From contig JAGSHB010000021.1 in assembly GCA_023954815.1 (NCBI GenBank), positions 1-50,609 of the forward strand: a stretch of 50,609 nt of DNA, in the 5' to 3' direction. The notes beneath the pieces were generated by a model. The model was not told where the DNA came from and did no database searches. It worked only from the letters and a program-made list of their open reading frames with translations. This DNA is from Myxococcales bacterium. GTDB taxonomy: Bacteria > Myxococcota_A > UBA9042. A program made the position numbers and the translations under genes. Below, piece by piece: positions 43,621-50,609 of this stretch; within the stretch, counting starts at the first letter, position 1; each line of letters begins with the position of its first letter.

Positions 43621-44226
43621 GTGTCGGTCTCTCCTCACGCGGCGCTTGGCGCCAGACAATGATCGACTGGGCGCCCAAGCGAGTTGGACGCGAAAAGTTG
43701 GGTCATCTACGAGCGGTGATTGCCGCTTGAAACGAAGCCTTGTTGAAGATCGAAAAAACAGTCAGATCCGCGTAAACTCACGATCGCCAACTCCGCGCCA
43801 AACCGATCGAAATCAGTGGCGGTGCGGAGATCGGTCCACAGGTCGATCCACACGGTGCATCTCCTTCTTGACCCAGGTTGGATGGGGGCGCAAGGGGCAG
43901 TTTGCACCCGATCGAGCCAACCCGTTGGGCATACTTAGAAAGATTTTTTGAGGCCACTTACCGCTTGCCTTTCCGGTTGACACCGCAGGGGGGGTATGGC
44001 TAGCTAACGCGGCTTTTCCAGGGGGGAAAGTCGGATCAACGTCAAAAAAGTCTTGGAATCATTGGGTTTGTAGTCCACACCTGCCTCAGGTTTGGCAGCC
44101 CACGAAACCATAGATTGCCGCGATCGCCATGACCCCCACGTGACCACCGCTGGTTGCAGAGCAAGAATCGAACTGCGTTTTTTAGCGCAGCCAAGGGCAG
44201 CAGACGCTGCCACAAGAGGTTGAATC
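43621..44226. other. dnaA-rpmH divergent intergenic region
   Basis: About 600 bp that must carry the dnaA (minus) and rpmH (plus) promoters. Two imperfect DnaA-like boxes (about 43835-43855, CGGTCCACA and CGATCCACA) lie upstream of dnaA and could allow autorepression or a second origin module. A TTGACA at 43977-43982 has no good -10 at normal distance. No gene is visible. Confidence 0.55.
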
Positions 44227-44379
44227 GTGAAGAAGGGACTCTCACAGCCGAGCCGCGTTTCGCGCCGTCGTACTCATGGTTTCCGCGCTCGCATGGCTAC
44301 CGCCGGCGGCCGCAAGGTCATCAATGCCCGTCGTGGCAAGGGCCGCAAGCGCCTCGCCGTCAGCACGCCTTCCAAGTAG
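44227..44379 (+). CDS. rpmH: Ribosomal protein bL34
   Basis: A 50-residue basic protein from a GTG start at 44227, with AGAGG about eight bases upstream. It matches bL34 throughout: [19 protein letters not shown], then [17 protein letters not shown] and a short tail. It is a component of the 50S subunit. It begins the conserved rpmH-rnpA-yidD-yidC-jag block, divergent from dnaA. Confidence 0.95.
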   Translation: MKKGLSQPSRVSRRRTHGFRARMATAGGRKVINARRGKGRKRLAVSTPSK

Positions 44380-44384
44380 CGCAC

Positions 44385-44774
44385 GTGGTGCAGAGCGGGC
44401 GACTGGCGCCAAGCGGCCGCTTTGGTCGGTGCCATCGTCTGCGTACGCGCGGCGACTTCGATCGCGTCTTCCGTAACGGACGACGTGCGCGGGGCCGCCA
44501 CTTGGCGATCGTCGGGCTACGGCACGGCGGAGACGGCAGTCGACTTGGGCTCGCTGTAGGCAAAAAGTCCGGAAATGCGCCTGCAAGGGCGCGGTTACGG
44601 CGCCTGCTACGCGAAGCTTTTCGCAGTGTACGTCACGAGTTTCCTCAGCCGATGGAACTGGTTGTTCGGACGCTCAAGCCATGGCCCGAGGCCGATCTCG
44701 CCCTGGTTCATGCGGAGCTCGCCGCGCTGGTGGTCTCCTTGGAGCGCCGCCGGGATCGTCGTAGTAAGCCATGA
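44385..44774 (+). CDS. rnpA: Ribonuclease P protein component
   Basis: A 129-residue basic protein from a GTG at 44385 or 44388, five to eight bases after the rpmH stop. It has the RnpA order: RLRTRGDFDRVFRNGRRARG, then RLGLAVGKKSGNAPARARLR and RLLREAFR. The RNR motif that contacts RNA reads RARLRR, a small deviation. It assists the RNase P RNA in cutting tRNA 5' leaders. An in-frame ATG at 44154 lies inside the rpmH region and is rejected. The TGA overlaps the next ATG. Confidence 0.9.
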   Translation: MVQSGRLAPSGRFGRCHRLRTRGDFDRVFRNGRRARGRHLAIVGLRHGGDGSRLGLAVGKKSGNAPARARLRRLLREAFRSVRHEFPQPMELVVRTLKPWPEADLALVHAELAALVVSLERRRDRRSKP

Positions 44775-45094
44775 CAACTGGCGGAACCCGATCGGACATC
44801 ACCATCCGTCGCCCGCTGGCGTGGTTTTTCGACAAGCTTATCGCTGGCTATCAGCGCTGGATTTCGCCGATGACGCCGCCGGCTTGTCGCTACCATCCGA
44901 GCTGTTCCGTCTACGCCAGGGAAGCGCTCAGCATCCACAGATTTCCCAAGGCACTTTGGCTGCTCACTTGGCGGATCGCTCGCTGCCAACCGTTGTCGGC
45001 TGGCGGATTCGATCCGGTTCCCCCCGGACACTACGGGGCCAGTGCTGCCACTGACCCTTGTCTCGACTCTCACGTCGACGAGGCTTCCTCATGA
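44771..45094 (+). CDS. yidD: Membrane protein insertion efficiency factor YidD
   Basis: A 107-residue YidD with the family block LIAGYQRWISPMTPPACRYH, then PSCSVYAREALSIHRF, KALWLLTWRIARCQP and GGFDPVP. It includes the two conserved Cys and is a peripheral inner-membrane protein that aids insertion by YidC. It overlaps both rnpA (ATGA at 44771) and yidC (ATGA at 45091), so the three are tightly coupled. The last 20 residues extend beyond the usual C-terminus. Confidence 0.93.
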   Translation: MTTGGTRSDITIRRPLAWFFDKLIAGYQRWISPMTPPACRYHPSCSVYAREALSIHRFPKALWLLTWRIARCQPLSAGGFDPVPPGHYGASAATDPCLDSHVDEASS

Positions 45095-46983
45095 TCCCGA
45101 ATCGCTCGATCGCACCGCTGCTGGCCACCCTGCTGCTGCTTTTGCCGCAGTTGGCGCTGGCCAAGAAGGTGGTTTGCCGCCCGGGCGCCAAGCCGATCGT
45201 TCTGCAGTCGGCTGACGTATCCTTTTCGGTGTCGCCCTGCGGCGCGGGGCTTGAGTCTGTGCGGCTGCTCAATAAGCAGTTCGAGCTGACCAAAGATCGC
45301 ACGCCCAAGGTGGTGCCGAAATGGGCCGCTAATAAGTGGAAACCCGGTGCGCTTGAGCTCGTCGGCACGTGGGACGCGAAATGGGACCCCTTCCGCGATC
45401 GCCTGGCCGATCTCAAGGTGGGTACGGTCGAACTGACGGTCAAAGAGCCCGGTGAGGCGACCGTAACGACGACAACGATCGATGACCTCGGTGGCTACTA
45501 CGACACAGATTCCCGTTGGGGCGTCGTGCAGCAAGATGGCGAGAGCGTCACCTTGGTCTGGCCCGATCCCAAGCGGGTCAAGAGCCCCATCTATCTCAGC
45601 AAGCGCTACAGTCTCATCGCAGAGCGGACGCGTTCGCTCTCGGTCGATGTGGCCGTCTGGAACGTGGGCAGCCGCGCCGCCAAGTTCAAATTGCGCCACA
45701 TCATCAGCACCTGGAGTGACCCCAACCAAGAAGATGGTGGCTTGTTCGCCATGCTCGCTGGGCCGCCGAACCTCAAGAGCGCCGCGTTTCACATCCGTGA
45801 AGAGACGGTGCATCACGACATCAACGCCCTCAAAGACGCAGACCCGGAAGAGCGCTCCGCCATGGGCACGCCTAACTGGCTCGCCACCGACTCTCGTTAC
45901 TTCATCCTCGCGTCGCTGCCCGGCAAGGGTTGGGGGCAAAATGGCAGCGTGCGCCTACACACCCTGACCAACGGGGTGGTCGAAGCCATTGTCACCAGTC
46001 AAGGCGAGGCGCTCGCTCCAGCGACCGGTGGCTGTGCACCCGGCTGGTACACCAGCGCCTGGGGCGGCTCCTCCTGCGCAGCTGATTTCAAGCTCTTGGG
46101 CCTGAAAAATGCGGTGGACGCCCCGATTGACGCCGCATTTTTCGACAAAGCACGCCTAGCGGCCGCCGGCGGTGACAAGGCCGCTGTGGAAGCGGCGATT
46201 GCGCGTGTCCAGAAGCGTCAGGTGAAGGCTTGGCAGAGTCAGATCTACGCCGGTCCCAAGCGCATCGACTACCTGCGTGACGTGGGTGGATCCGTCGACG
46301 ACGCGATCGACTTCGGCTGGTTTGGCGTCATCGGACGGCCGCTGCTGATGATCATGCGCTTTGCCCACGACTTCACTGGTTCGTGGCCGCTGGCGATCAT
46401 CATCCTCACCGTGTTGGTCAAAGCTCTGCTCTGGCCGGTGATGGGCAAATCGATGAAGAGCATGCGCAAGATGCAGCTGCTCAAGCCAGAGCTCGACGCC
46501 ATCAAGAAGCGGCTGACAAAAGAGGCCAAAGCCAAAGGGCTCGACAAGCCGGATCCACAAGAGCTCAACAAGGAAACCTTCGCTTTGTACAAGCGCCACG
46601 GCGCCAATCCGCTGGGTGGTTGCTTACCCATGTTTCTTCAGATGCCGGTCTACATTGCGCTGTACCGCACGATTTACTCGTCGGTCGAACTGTACAACCA
46701 GCCGCTATTTGGATGGATTACAGATCTCACTCAGAAAGACCCCTACTACGCCTTGCCCGTGCTGCTCGGTGCCGTCATGTTCTTGCAGCAGAAGATCATG
46801 CCCAACCCGGGCGGTGATGAAGCGCAGCGCAAGATGCTCATGTACTTCATGCCCATCATGTTCTCGTTCATGATGATGAGCCTGCCTTCAGGATTGACGC
46901 TGTACATCCTGGTCAACACGGTCTTGAGTATCGTGCAGAATCTGTGGTTGCGGCGTGAAGAAAAGCAGACGGTTGCGGCCTGA
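45091..46983 (+). CDS. yidC: Membrane protein insertase YidC
   Basis: A 630-residue YidC of the Gram-negative type. Residues 27-340 are the large periplasmic beta-domain. The insertase core follows: FGVIGRPLLMIMRFAHDFTG, SWPLAIIILTVLVKALLWPV, the Lys/Met-rich coiled region (MGKSMKSMRKMQLLKPELDA), GGCLPMFLQMPVYIALYRTI and the final hydrophobic segment with IMFSFMMMSLPSGLTLYILV. It inserts and folds inner-membrane proteins with or without Sec. The N-terminus (LLATLLLLLPQLALA-KK) reads as a cleavable signal peptide rather than the uncleaved TM1 of E. coli. A further in-frame start at 45058 overlaps yidD. Confidence 0.94.
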   Translation: MIPNRSIAPLLATLLLLLPQLALAKKVVCRPGAKPIVLQSADVSFSVSPCGAGLESVRLLNKQFELTKDRTPKVVPKWAANKWKPGALELVGTWDAKWDPFRDRLADLKVGTVELTVKEPGEATVTTTTIDDLGGYYDTDSRWGVVQQDGESVTLVWPDPKRVKSPIYLSKRYSLIAERTRSLSVDVAVWNVGSRAAKFKLRHIISTWSDPNQEDGGLFAMLAGPPNLKSAAFHIREETVHHDINALKDADPEERSAMGTPNWLATDSRYFILASLPGKGWGQNGSVRLHTLTNGVVEAIVTSQGEALAPATGGCAPGWYTSAWGGSSCAADFKLLGLKNAVDAPIDAAFFDKARLAAAGGDKAAVEAAIARVQKRQVKAWQSQIYAGPKRIDYLRDVGGSVDDAIDFGWFGVIGRPLLMIMRFAHDFTGSWPLAIIILTVLVKALLWPVMGKSMKSMRKMQLLKPELDAIKKRLTKEAKAKGLDKPDPQELNKETFALYKRHGANPLGGCLPMFLQMPVYIALYRTIYSSVELYNQPLFGWITDLTQKDPYYALPVLLGAVMFLQQKIMPNPGGDEAQRKMLMYFMPIMFSFMMMSLPSGLTLYILVNTVLSIVQNLWLRREEKQTVAA

Positions 46984-46998
46984 TAGAGGAGCGAGAAG

Positions 46999-47721
46999 AT
47001 GGCTGACGAGACCCGCGAAATGGACGAGACGGTGACCGATGACGCTACGGTTGAAGCTGCCGAGGCGACAGACACACCGGCGGAGTCCAAGCTCGCGACC
47101 GACGACACGCCCTCGACGGCGGATGCTGCTGTTGCGGCCGCTGATGAAAAGAGCGACGTGAAGCAGGACACTCGGCCGCCGCGCCCCAAGCGGGAGCCCG
47201 TGGCTTTGGAAGATAAGGTGGTTCGGGGCGAGACCGCAGCTGAGCGCCTCCTGACCCTGCTCGGTGTGAAAGCCGAGGGGATCACAGGTCGTGTAGACGG
47301 CGAGCAGGTGGTCCTTGAAGTCGCCAAGATCGAAGCGCCTACCGCGCTCGACAACCGCGCCTACGAAGCCCTGCAGTTCATGCTCAACAAGGCCATCAAT
47401 CGGGGGGCTGCCCGCCGCACGCGTCTGTCCTTGCAGACCGATGGTTTTCGGGGGCGCCGCGCGGATGGTCTCGGGCGCGTCGCTGTCCATTTGAGTCACA
47501 AGGCCCGCCGTCTGGGCATCACGCTGAGCGTGGGCCCCCTCGGTGCCAACGATTTGCGGGCGCTGACTTCGCAGCTCAATCGCCAGAAAGGACTCAAGCT
47601 AGAGTCGACCGGAGATGGCGAACAACGGCGGATCGTGATTTCAGCCAACGAGCCGAATGAAGCTGGCGAAGGCGGCACTGGCCGTCGTCGCCGTCGTCGC
47701 AAACGTCGCCGGAACGGCTAG
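46999..47721 (+). CDS. Jag/KhpB-like protein with lost RNA-binding motifs
   Basis: A 240-residue protein in the syntenic place of jag (khpB), 15 bp after yidC. The N-terminal 75 residues are acidic and disordered (Asp/Glu/Ala/Thr). The remainder aligns in order with the KH-R3H arrangement: GVKAEGITGRVDGEQVVLEV, then YEALQFMLNKAINRG, a GFRGRRADGLGRVA block and a C-terminal LESTGDGEQRRIVI. But the KH GxxG loop (usually LIGRRG) is replaced by PTALDNRAY, and the R3H RxxxH is not visible. The C-terminus is Arg-rich. It is probably a divergent homologue; RNA binding would have to rest on the Arg tail. Confidence 0.72.
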   Translation: MADETREMDETVTDDATVEAAEATDTPAESKLATDDTPSTADAAVAAADEKSDVKQDTRPPRPKREPVALEDKVVRGETAAERLLTLLGVKAEGITGRVDGEQVVLEVAKIEAPTALDNRAYEALQFMLNKAINRGAARRTRLSLQTDGFRGRRADGLGRVAVHLSHKARRLGITLSVGPLGANDLRALTSQLNRQKGLKLESTGDGEQRRIVISANEPNEAGEGGTGRRRRRRKRRRNG

Positions 47722-47845
47722 CCCGACAGCACCCGATTGAAGACGGGAAATGGCCCTGTCTGCCGGGCTGGGGCGGCTACGTTCGCAATCGAAAAGAAAC
47801 TTGGAAAGTTACTGCGATAGTCATGTCCATGACGCAGCAATTTTC

Positions 47846-48421
47846 CTACCGTTTCATTTGTTTATCGAGGTACTTGGTCAGGGACTCGACGAGGCTCTGC
47901 ATCCGGCTGCCGAACTTCTGATCGGACTCACCCCAGACCACGAGGGCCTGCTCACGGGCGCGATCGGCAGCGGTGTGGGCCTTGGATTCAGCCTCGGTCT
48001 TTTTCGCTTCGTTGGTCATCGCCTTGGCTTTGGCTACCCCATCTTTCTCGGCTTTTTGCGCCTTATCGAGGGTATCGACCAGCTTTTGCGTATCGGCCGC
48101 ATAGTCCTTCAACACATTGCGCAGCGTGACGTGGATCTCCGACAGCTTCTTGACCTCGGGCGTCTCGTGGTCTTCCGCGAGCTTCGACAGCTTCTTCACT
48201 TCCGGCAGCAAGTCGTCTTTGAACTTGGCGGCCATCTCGTTGGCCTCGTTGAGTTGGAATAACTCTTCGCGCACGCGATTCATCTTCTGAAGCGGCTCTT
48301 TGGCCCCCTCGAGGAAAACCGTATAGCCCTTAACAGCTTCGAAGTCCGGCCCCCCGCACCCGGTCAGGTACAGGGCCAAGACGACCAAAATGAGGGGGAT
48401 TCGCTTGTTTAGCTCTAGCAT
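47846..48421 (-). CDS. Coiled-coil lipoprotein
   Basis: A 191-residue lipoprotein (signal ending ALYLTGC, Cys 22). The mature part is a Lys/Glu/Ala-rich helix with heptad-like spacing (e.g. LPEVKKLSKLAEDHETPEVK, AQKAEKDGVAKAKAMTNEAK), so it is likely a coiled coil at the outer-membrane inner face or periplasm. The start is ATG 48421 with GGGAGA about nine bases upstream. It is convergent with the jag-like gene; the 124-bp gap has only imperfect hairpins. Confidence 0.7.
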   Translation of the reverse strand: MLELNKRIPLILVVLALYLTGCGGPDFEAVKGYTVFLEGAKEPLQKMNRVREELFQLNEANEMAAKFKDDLLPEVKKLSKLAEDHETPEVKKLSEIHVTLRNVLKDYAADTQKLVDTLDKAQKAEKDGVAKAKAMTNEAKKTEAESKAHTAADRAREQALVVWGESDQKFGSRMQSLVESLTKYLDKQMKR

Positions 48422-48573
48422 CTGTTCCACTCTCCCGGCCCCCATAGAGGCCGTCAGCCTCGCGGTTTGAACATGAAAAGGGGGGCCGACGCATGCGGCG
48501 CACGCGACAATAACGGACAGCAAGCTAGCTGTCGAACACATGGCAGCGTCGATCCTAAGAGGTAGAATTTTCT

Positions 48574-49008
48574 ATGGCCGTACCCCCCGTCGCTCCTCAG
48601 GGCATTCACCACCTCGCCATCCAGTGTCACGACCTCATCACGATGGTACGGTTTTACAATACAGTTCTGAGGTTGCCGGTGGTTCGTCGCTGGCCACGGG
48701 ATCCCGATCTGGGCACCGGTGACAGAGCTGTGTGGATGGGGCTCGGCACGAGCGTGATCGCACTGGAAAGTGTGGACGAAGCAGCAACCCCCGACGATTG
48801 GCAGTCGCAAACGCCGGGTTTGCATTTGGTGGCGCTGCAGATCTTCCCGTGGGGCCGGCAATTATGGCGTGAGCAGCTGGCGCTTCACGAGGTGACGATC
48901 CTCTACGAGAGCCAATGGACGCTGTACATTCGAGACCCCGAGGGCAACCGCGTGGGATTGAGCCATTTTCCCGACGAAGAGGCCCAGACCCAGCGAAGTC
49001 GCTGGTAG
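48574..49008 (+). CDS. VOC/glyoxalase-superfamily protein
   Basis: A 144-residue vicinal-oxygen-chelate fold protein. Landmarks are IHHLAIQCHDL (first metal-type His), FYNTVLRLPVVRRWPRD, VWMGLGTSVIALESV and the C-terminal YIRDPEGNRVGLSHF. It could be a glyoxalase, dioxygenase or binding protein; the substrate is not inferable. It is a standalone gene, with a 152-bp gap from the divergent lipoprotein. Confidence 0.85.
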   Translation: MAVPPVAPQGIHHLAIQCHDLITMVRFYNTVLRLPVVRRWPRDPDLGTGDRAVWMGLGTSVIALESVDEAATPDDWQSQTPGLHLVALQIFPWGRQLWREQLALHEVTILYESQWTLYIRDPEGNRVGLSHFPDEEAQTQRSRW

Positions 49009-49230
49009 TGTTCGAACCATGGGTGACAACCCGCCAAATTCTTGTAGGATTATTCTCAAGAGAAGAAGGTGTGCACAAACGTGGTTGTCGGCTTGCCGTG
49101 CTAGTAGCGTCCGGCCTATCATGACGCGCCCTTAGGGCCGTGCGACAGATGCTGAAAGGTACGCATGGCACGATGACACACAGCGGAGCGGTGCCCGATC
49201 CTCGAGGCGGCACCTGGCTAAGGAACAAAC

Positions 49231-50609
49231 ATGTCCGAGCAACGTATCGCCGATCGCTTTGTCGTACAGGCCACTCTAGAGACGACAAAGCTGGGAACGC
49301 TTCACCGTGTTCTCGACGAAAAGAGCCTGCGACCCGGCCTGCTACTTGTGCTAGCCGAGGCTGCCCAGCGCGATGACGAGGTGCTGACGGCCATCGTTGA
49401 AGACAACAAGCGTCTATCCGACGCGAACGATGCGCTGCTCACGACCGAGCATGGTTCTTCGGACGAAGGTACGTGGTTGTTGAGCGAAGGGACCGAGGGG
49501 CCGGTGCTCTCCGAGCTGCTGGCCAAACGTACGAAGACCGACTTGCCTGCCTTGCTCCGTATTGGCCTCGGTGCTGCCCGTTCTCTACAGACCGCTGGCG
49601 ACAAGGGGATTTCCCACCTCGACCTCGGACCTCACCGGATCCAGCTTGCTGGAGAGGGGCTCGATAGCCCATCGCGCACCTTCGGATTTGGTTGGTGGCG
49701 CCTGCTGCCCGCCTATCAATCCGGGGCCAAAGCCGACGCATTTTACGGTTCACCTGAGTTCATGCCGGCCGAGGTTTGCAAGGGAAAAGGCCCAGACGCT
49801 GGCTCGGATATGTACTCCGCTGGCCTGGTGATTTGGGCGATGGCCGCTGGCAAGCCACCGTTTCGTTCGAGTCAGCCCTTGATGACGCTGAAGCGGCAGT
49901 CGATCGAAAAGCCGCTGCGGTTGGACTTGGTCAAACCCGCATTGAAGGGCGTGAAAGACCTGCAAAAAGTGCTGGCGCCAGCACTGGAGAAAAATCCGAG
50001 CAAGCGTCCAGGGATCGGAGATTGGGTCGCTAGTCTCATGGGTCTCGCTGAGCAATGGGCGCCCGGGTTGGAACTCACCCCGCCGCCGGAAGGCCGCATG
50101 GGTATGCTTGCCTTGCCGGACAGCGACGTCGCTTCCGGTCAGACGATGCAGTTTGGTAGCGGGATGGTGGAAGCGCTGCGCAAGGCCATTGATGAGGGCC
50201 GCGGCGCGCAAGATACAGACACCACCATCAAGCTGCCTGCTGCCGATGTAGCTGCAGAACTGGCAAAGCATAGCGCCAAGGGGTCAGCGAAAGAGACGGT
50301 ACGGACGGAGTCGGTGGACGACGCTGCTGCCGATAAAGCTGCCGCTGATAAAGCTGGCTCTGATAAGCAGGCTGCAGCCGACAAAGCCGCGGCTGACAAG
50401 GCTGCAGCCGACAAAGCCGCGGCTGACAAGGCTGCAGCCGACAAAGCCGCCGCCGACAAAGCTGCCGCTGACAAAGCTGCCGCTGACAAGAAGGCTGCCG
50501 CTGACAAGCAGGCTGCTGCTGACAAGCAGGCTGCCGAGGATAAAGCCGCCGCTGACAAGCAGGCTGCTGCTGATAAGCAGGCTGCCGAGGATAAAGCCGC
50601 CGCTGACAA
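49231..50609 (+). CDS. Ser/Thr pseudokinase with Ala-Asp-Lys repeat tail (3' end outside window)
   Basis: An open frame from ATG 49231 (AAGGA six to seven bases upstream) to the window edge, at least 459 residues. The first 270 residues follow the bacterial Hanks-type kinase order. The C-lobe motifs are clear: SPEFMPAE (174-181), GSDMYSAGLVIWAMAAGKPP (191-210) and a LEKNPSKRP end. But the catalytic loop reads HLDLGPHRI (129-137) rather than HRDxKPxN, the DFG site is FGFG (151-154), and the ATP-binding Lys of subdomain II is not evident. It is therefore likely a pseudokinase scaffold or sensor. From about residue 366 the chain becomes Ala-Asp-Lys repeats, which form a charged helix. Absence of the C-terminal end prevents naming any sensor domain. 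Confidence 0.75.
   Translation, partial: MSEQRIADRFVVQATLETTKLGTLHRVLDEKSLRPGLLLVLAEAAQRDDEVLTAIVEDNKRLSDANDALLTTEHGSSDEGTWLLSEGTEGPVLSELLAKRTKTDLPALLRIGLGAARSLQTAGDKGISHLDLGPHRIQLAGEGLDSPSRTFGFGWWRLLPAYQSGAKADAFYGSPEFMPAEVCKGKGPDAGSDMYSAGLVIWAMAAGKPPFRSSQPLMTLKRQSIEKPLRLDLVKPALKGVKDLQKVLAPALEKNPSKRPGIGDWVASLMGLAEQWAPGLELTPPPEGRMGMLALPDSDVASGQTMQFGSGMVEALRKAIDEGRGAQDTDTTIKLPAADVAAELAKHSAKGSAKETVRTESVDDAAADKAAADKAGSDKQAAADKAAADKAAADKAAADKAAADKAAADKAAADKAAADKKAAADKQAAADKQAAEDKAAADKQAAADKQAAEDKAAAD
50326..50609. repeat. Ala-Asp-Lys coding tandem repeat
   Basis: About 280 bp of imperfect 15-bp repeats (units like GCCGCTGACAAGGCT) encoding AADKA-type five-residue steps, with some Gln and Glu variants, continuing past the edge of the window. 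The minus-strand reading gives an Ala/Ser/Cys-rich shadow. Codon wobble differs between copies, so the repeat is not from very recent amplification. Confidence 0.85.

Noticed and set aside
43977-43982. TTGACA as an rpmH promoter
   Set aside because: No acceptable -10 element at 16-18 bp; the real promoter was not located.
45070-45939. 289-codon minus-strand ORF antisense to yidC
   Set aside because: Shadow of yidC in a high-GC gene; no supporting motif.
50139-50609. Ala/Ser/Cys-rich minus-strand ORF at the window end
   Set aside because: Reverse reading of the Ala-Asp-Lys coding repeat of the pseudokinase.
1-50609. CRISPR arrays, tRNAs, rRNAs, complete insertion sequences
   Set aside because: Scanned for repeats with regular spacers, tRNA-like cloverleafs and paired inverted terminal repeats; none seen.

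Overview
This is a high-GC chromosomal window that carries the replication-origin neighbourhood of a bacterium. The gene content suggests a deltaproteobacterium-like Myxococcota. It has many secreted lipoproteins with low-complexity Gly/Asp/Ser-rich N-termini, a Ser/Thr-kinase-like protein, and predatory/social-type surface proteins, next to an ordinary rpmH-rnpA-yidD-yidC-jag / dnaA-dnaN-recF core. This placement is inferred from gene style; no 16S or other marker is present.

Layout. 1-13.99 kb holds envelope and accessory genes: a degenerate M20-like protein, a CotH-like lipoprotein, an OB-fold lipoprotein with glutathione synthetase, a PLP-dependent decarboxylase with a TetR regulator and a clear palindromic operator, three exported proteins (EEP-fold, propeller-like, metallophosphatase-like) and a LysR regulator. 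14.0-15.72 kb has no credible protein gene. On the minus strand it reads as one large structured RNA of about 1.7 kb, with its own promoter, a long-range helix joining its ends, many GNRA/UUCG hairpins and a 13-bp intrinsic terminator. I consider this the most interesting object in the window. 16.1-21.8 kb is a double-length UvrA with four ATP-binding sites in one chain. 21.9-24.3 kb has an SPFH lipoprotein, short direct repeats and a Y1 (REP-type) transposase relative. 24.4-36.3 kb is again accessory: an SDR, an Lnt-like acyltransferase fused to a caspase-like domain, lipoproteins, a 2OG-Fe(II) oxygenase, a frameshifted gene remnant, a DUF3592-like membrane protein, a Tat-type lipoprotein, an esterase and a kelch-like lipoprotein.

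36.2-47.7 kb is the origin core. On the minus strand the order is dnaA, oriC with DnaA boxes, dnaN, recF, murA, proB, then the kelch-like lipoprotein and esterase. On the plus strand, divergent from dnaA, are rpmH, rnpA, yidD, yidC and a jag/khpB-like gene, several with ATGA-type stop/start overlaps. Several core proteins deviate from textbook versions: MurA has Asp in place of the usual catalytic Cys, RecF has a basic tandem-repeat insertion, the Jag-like protein lacks recognisable GxxG and R3H motifs, and YidC starts with what looks like a cleavable signal peptide. The window ends in a pseudokinase with an Ala-Asp-Lys repeat tail that runs off the edge.

No tRNA, rRNA, CRISPR array or complete insertion sequence was found.
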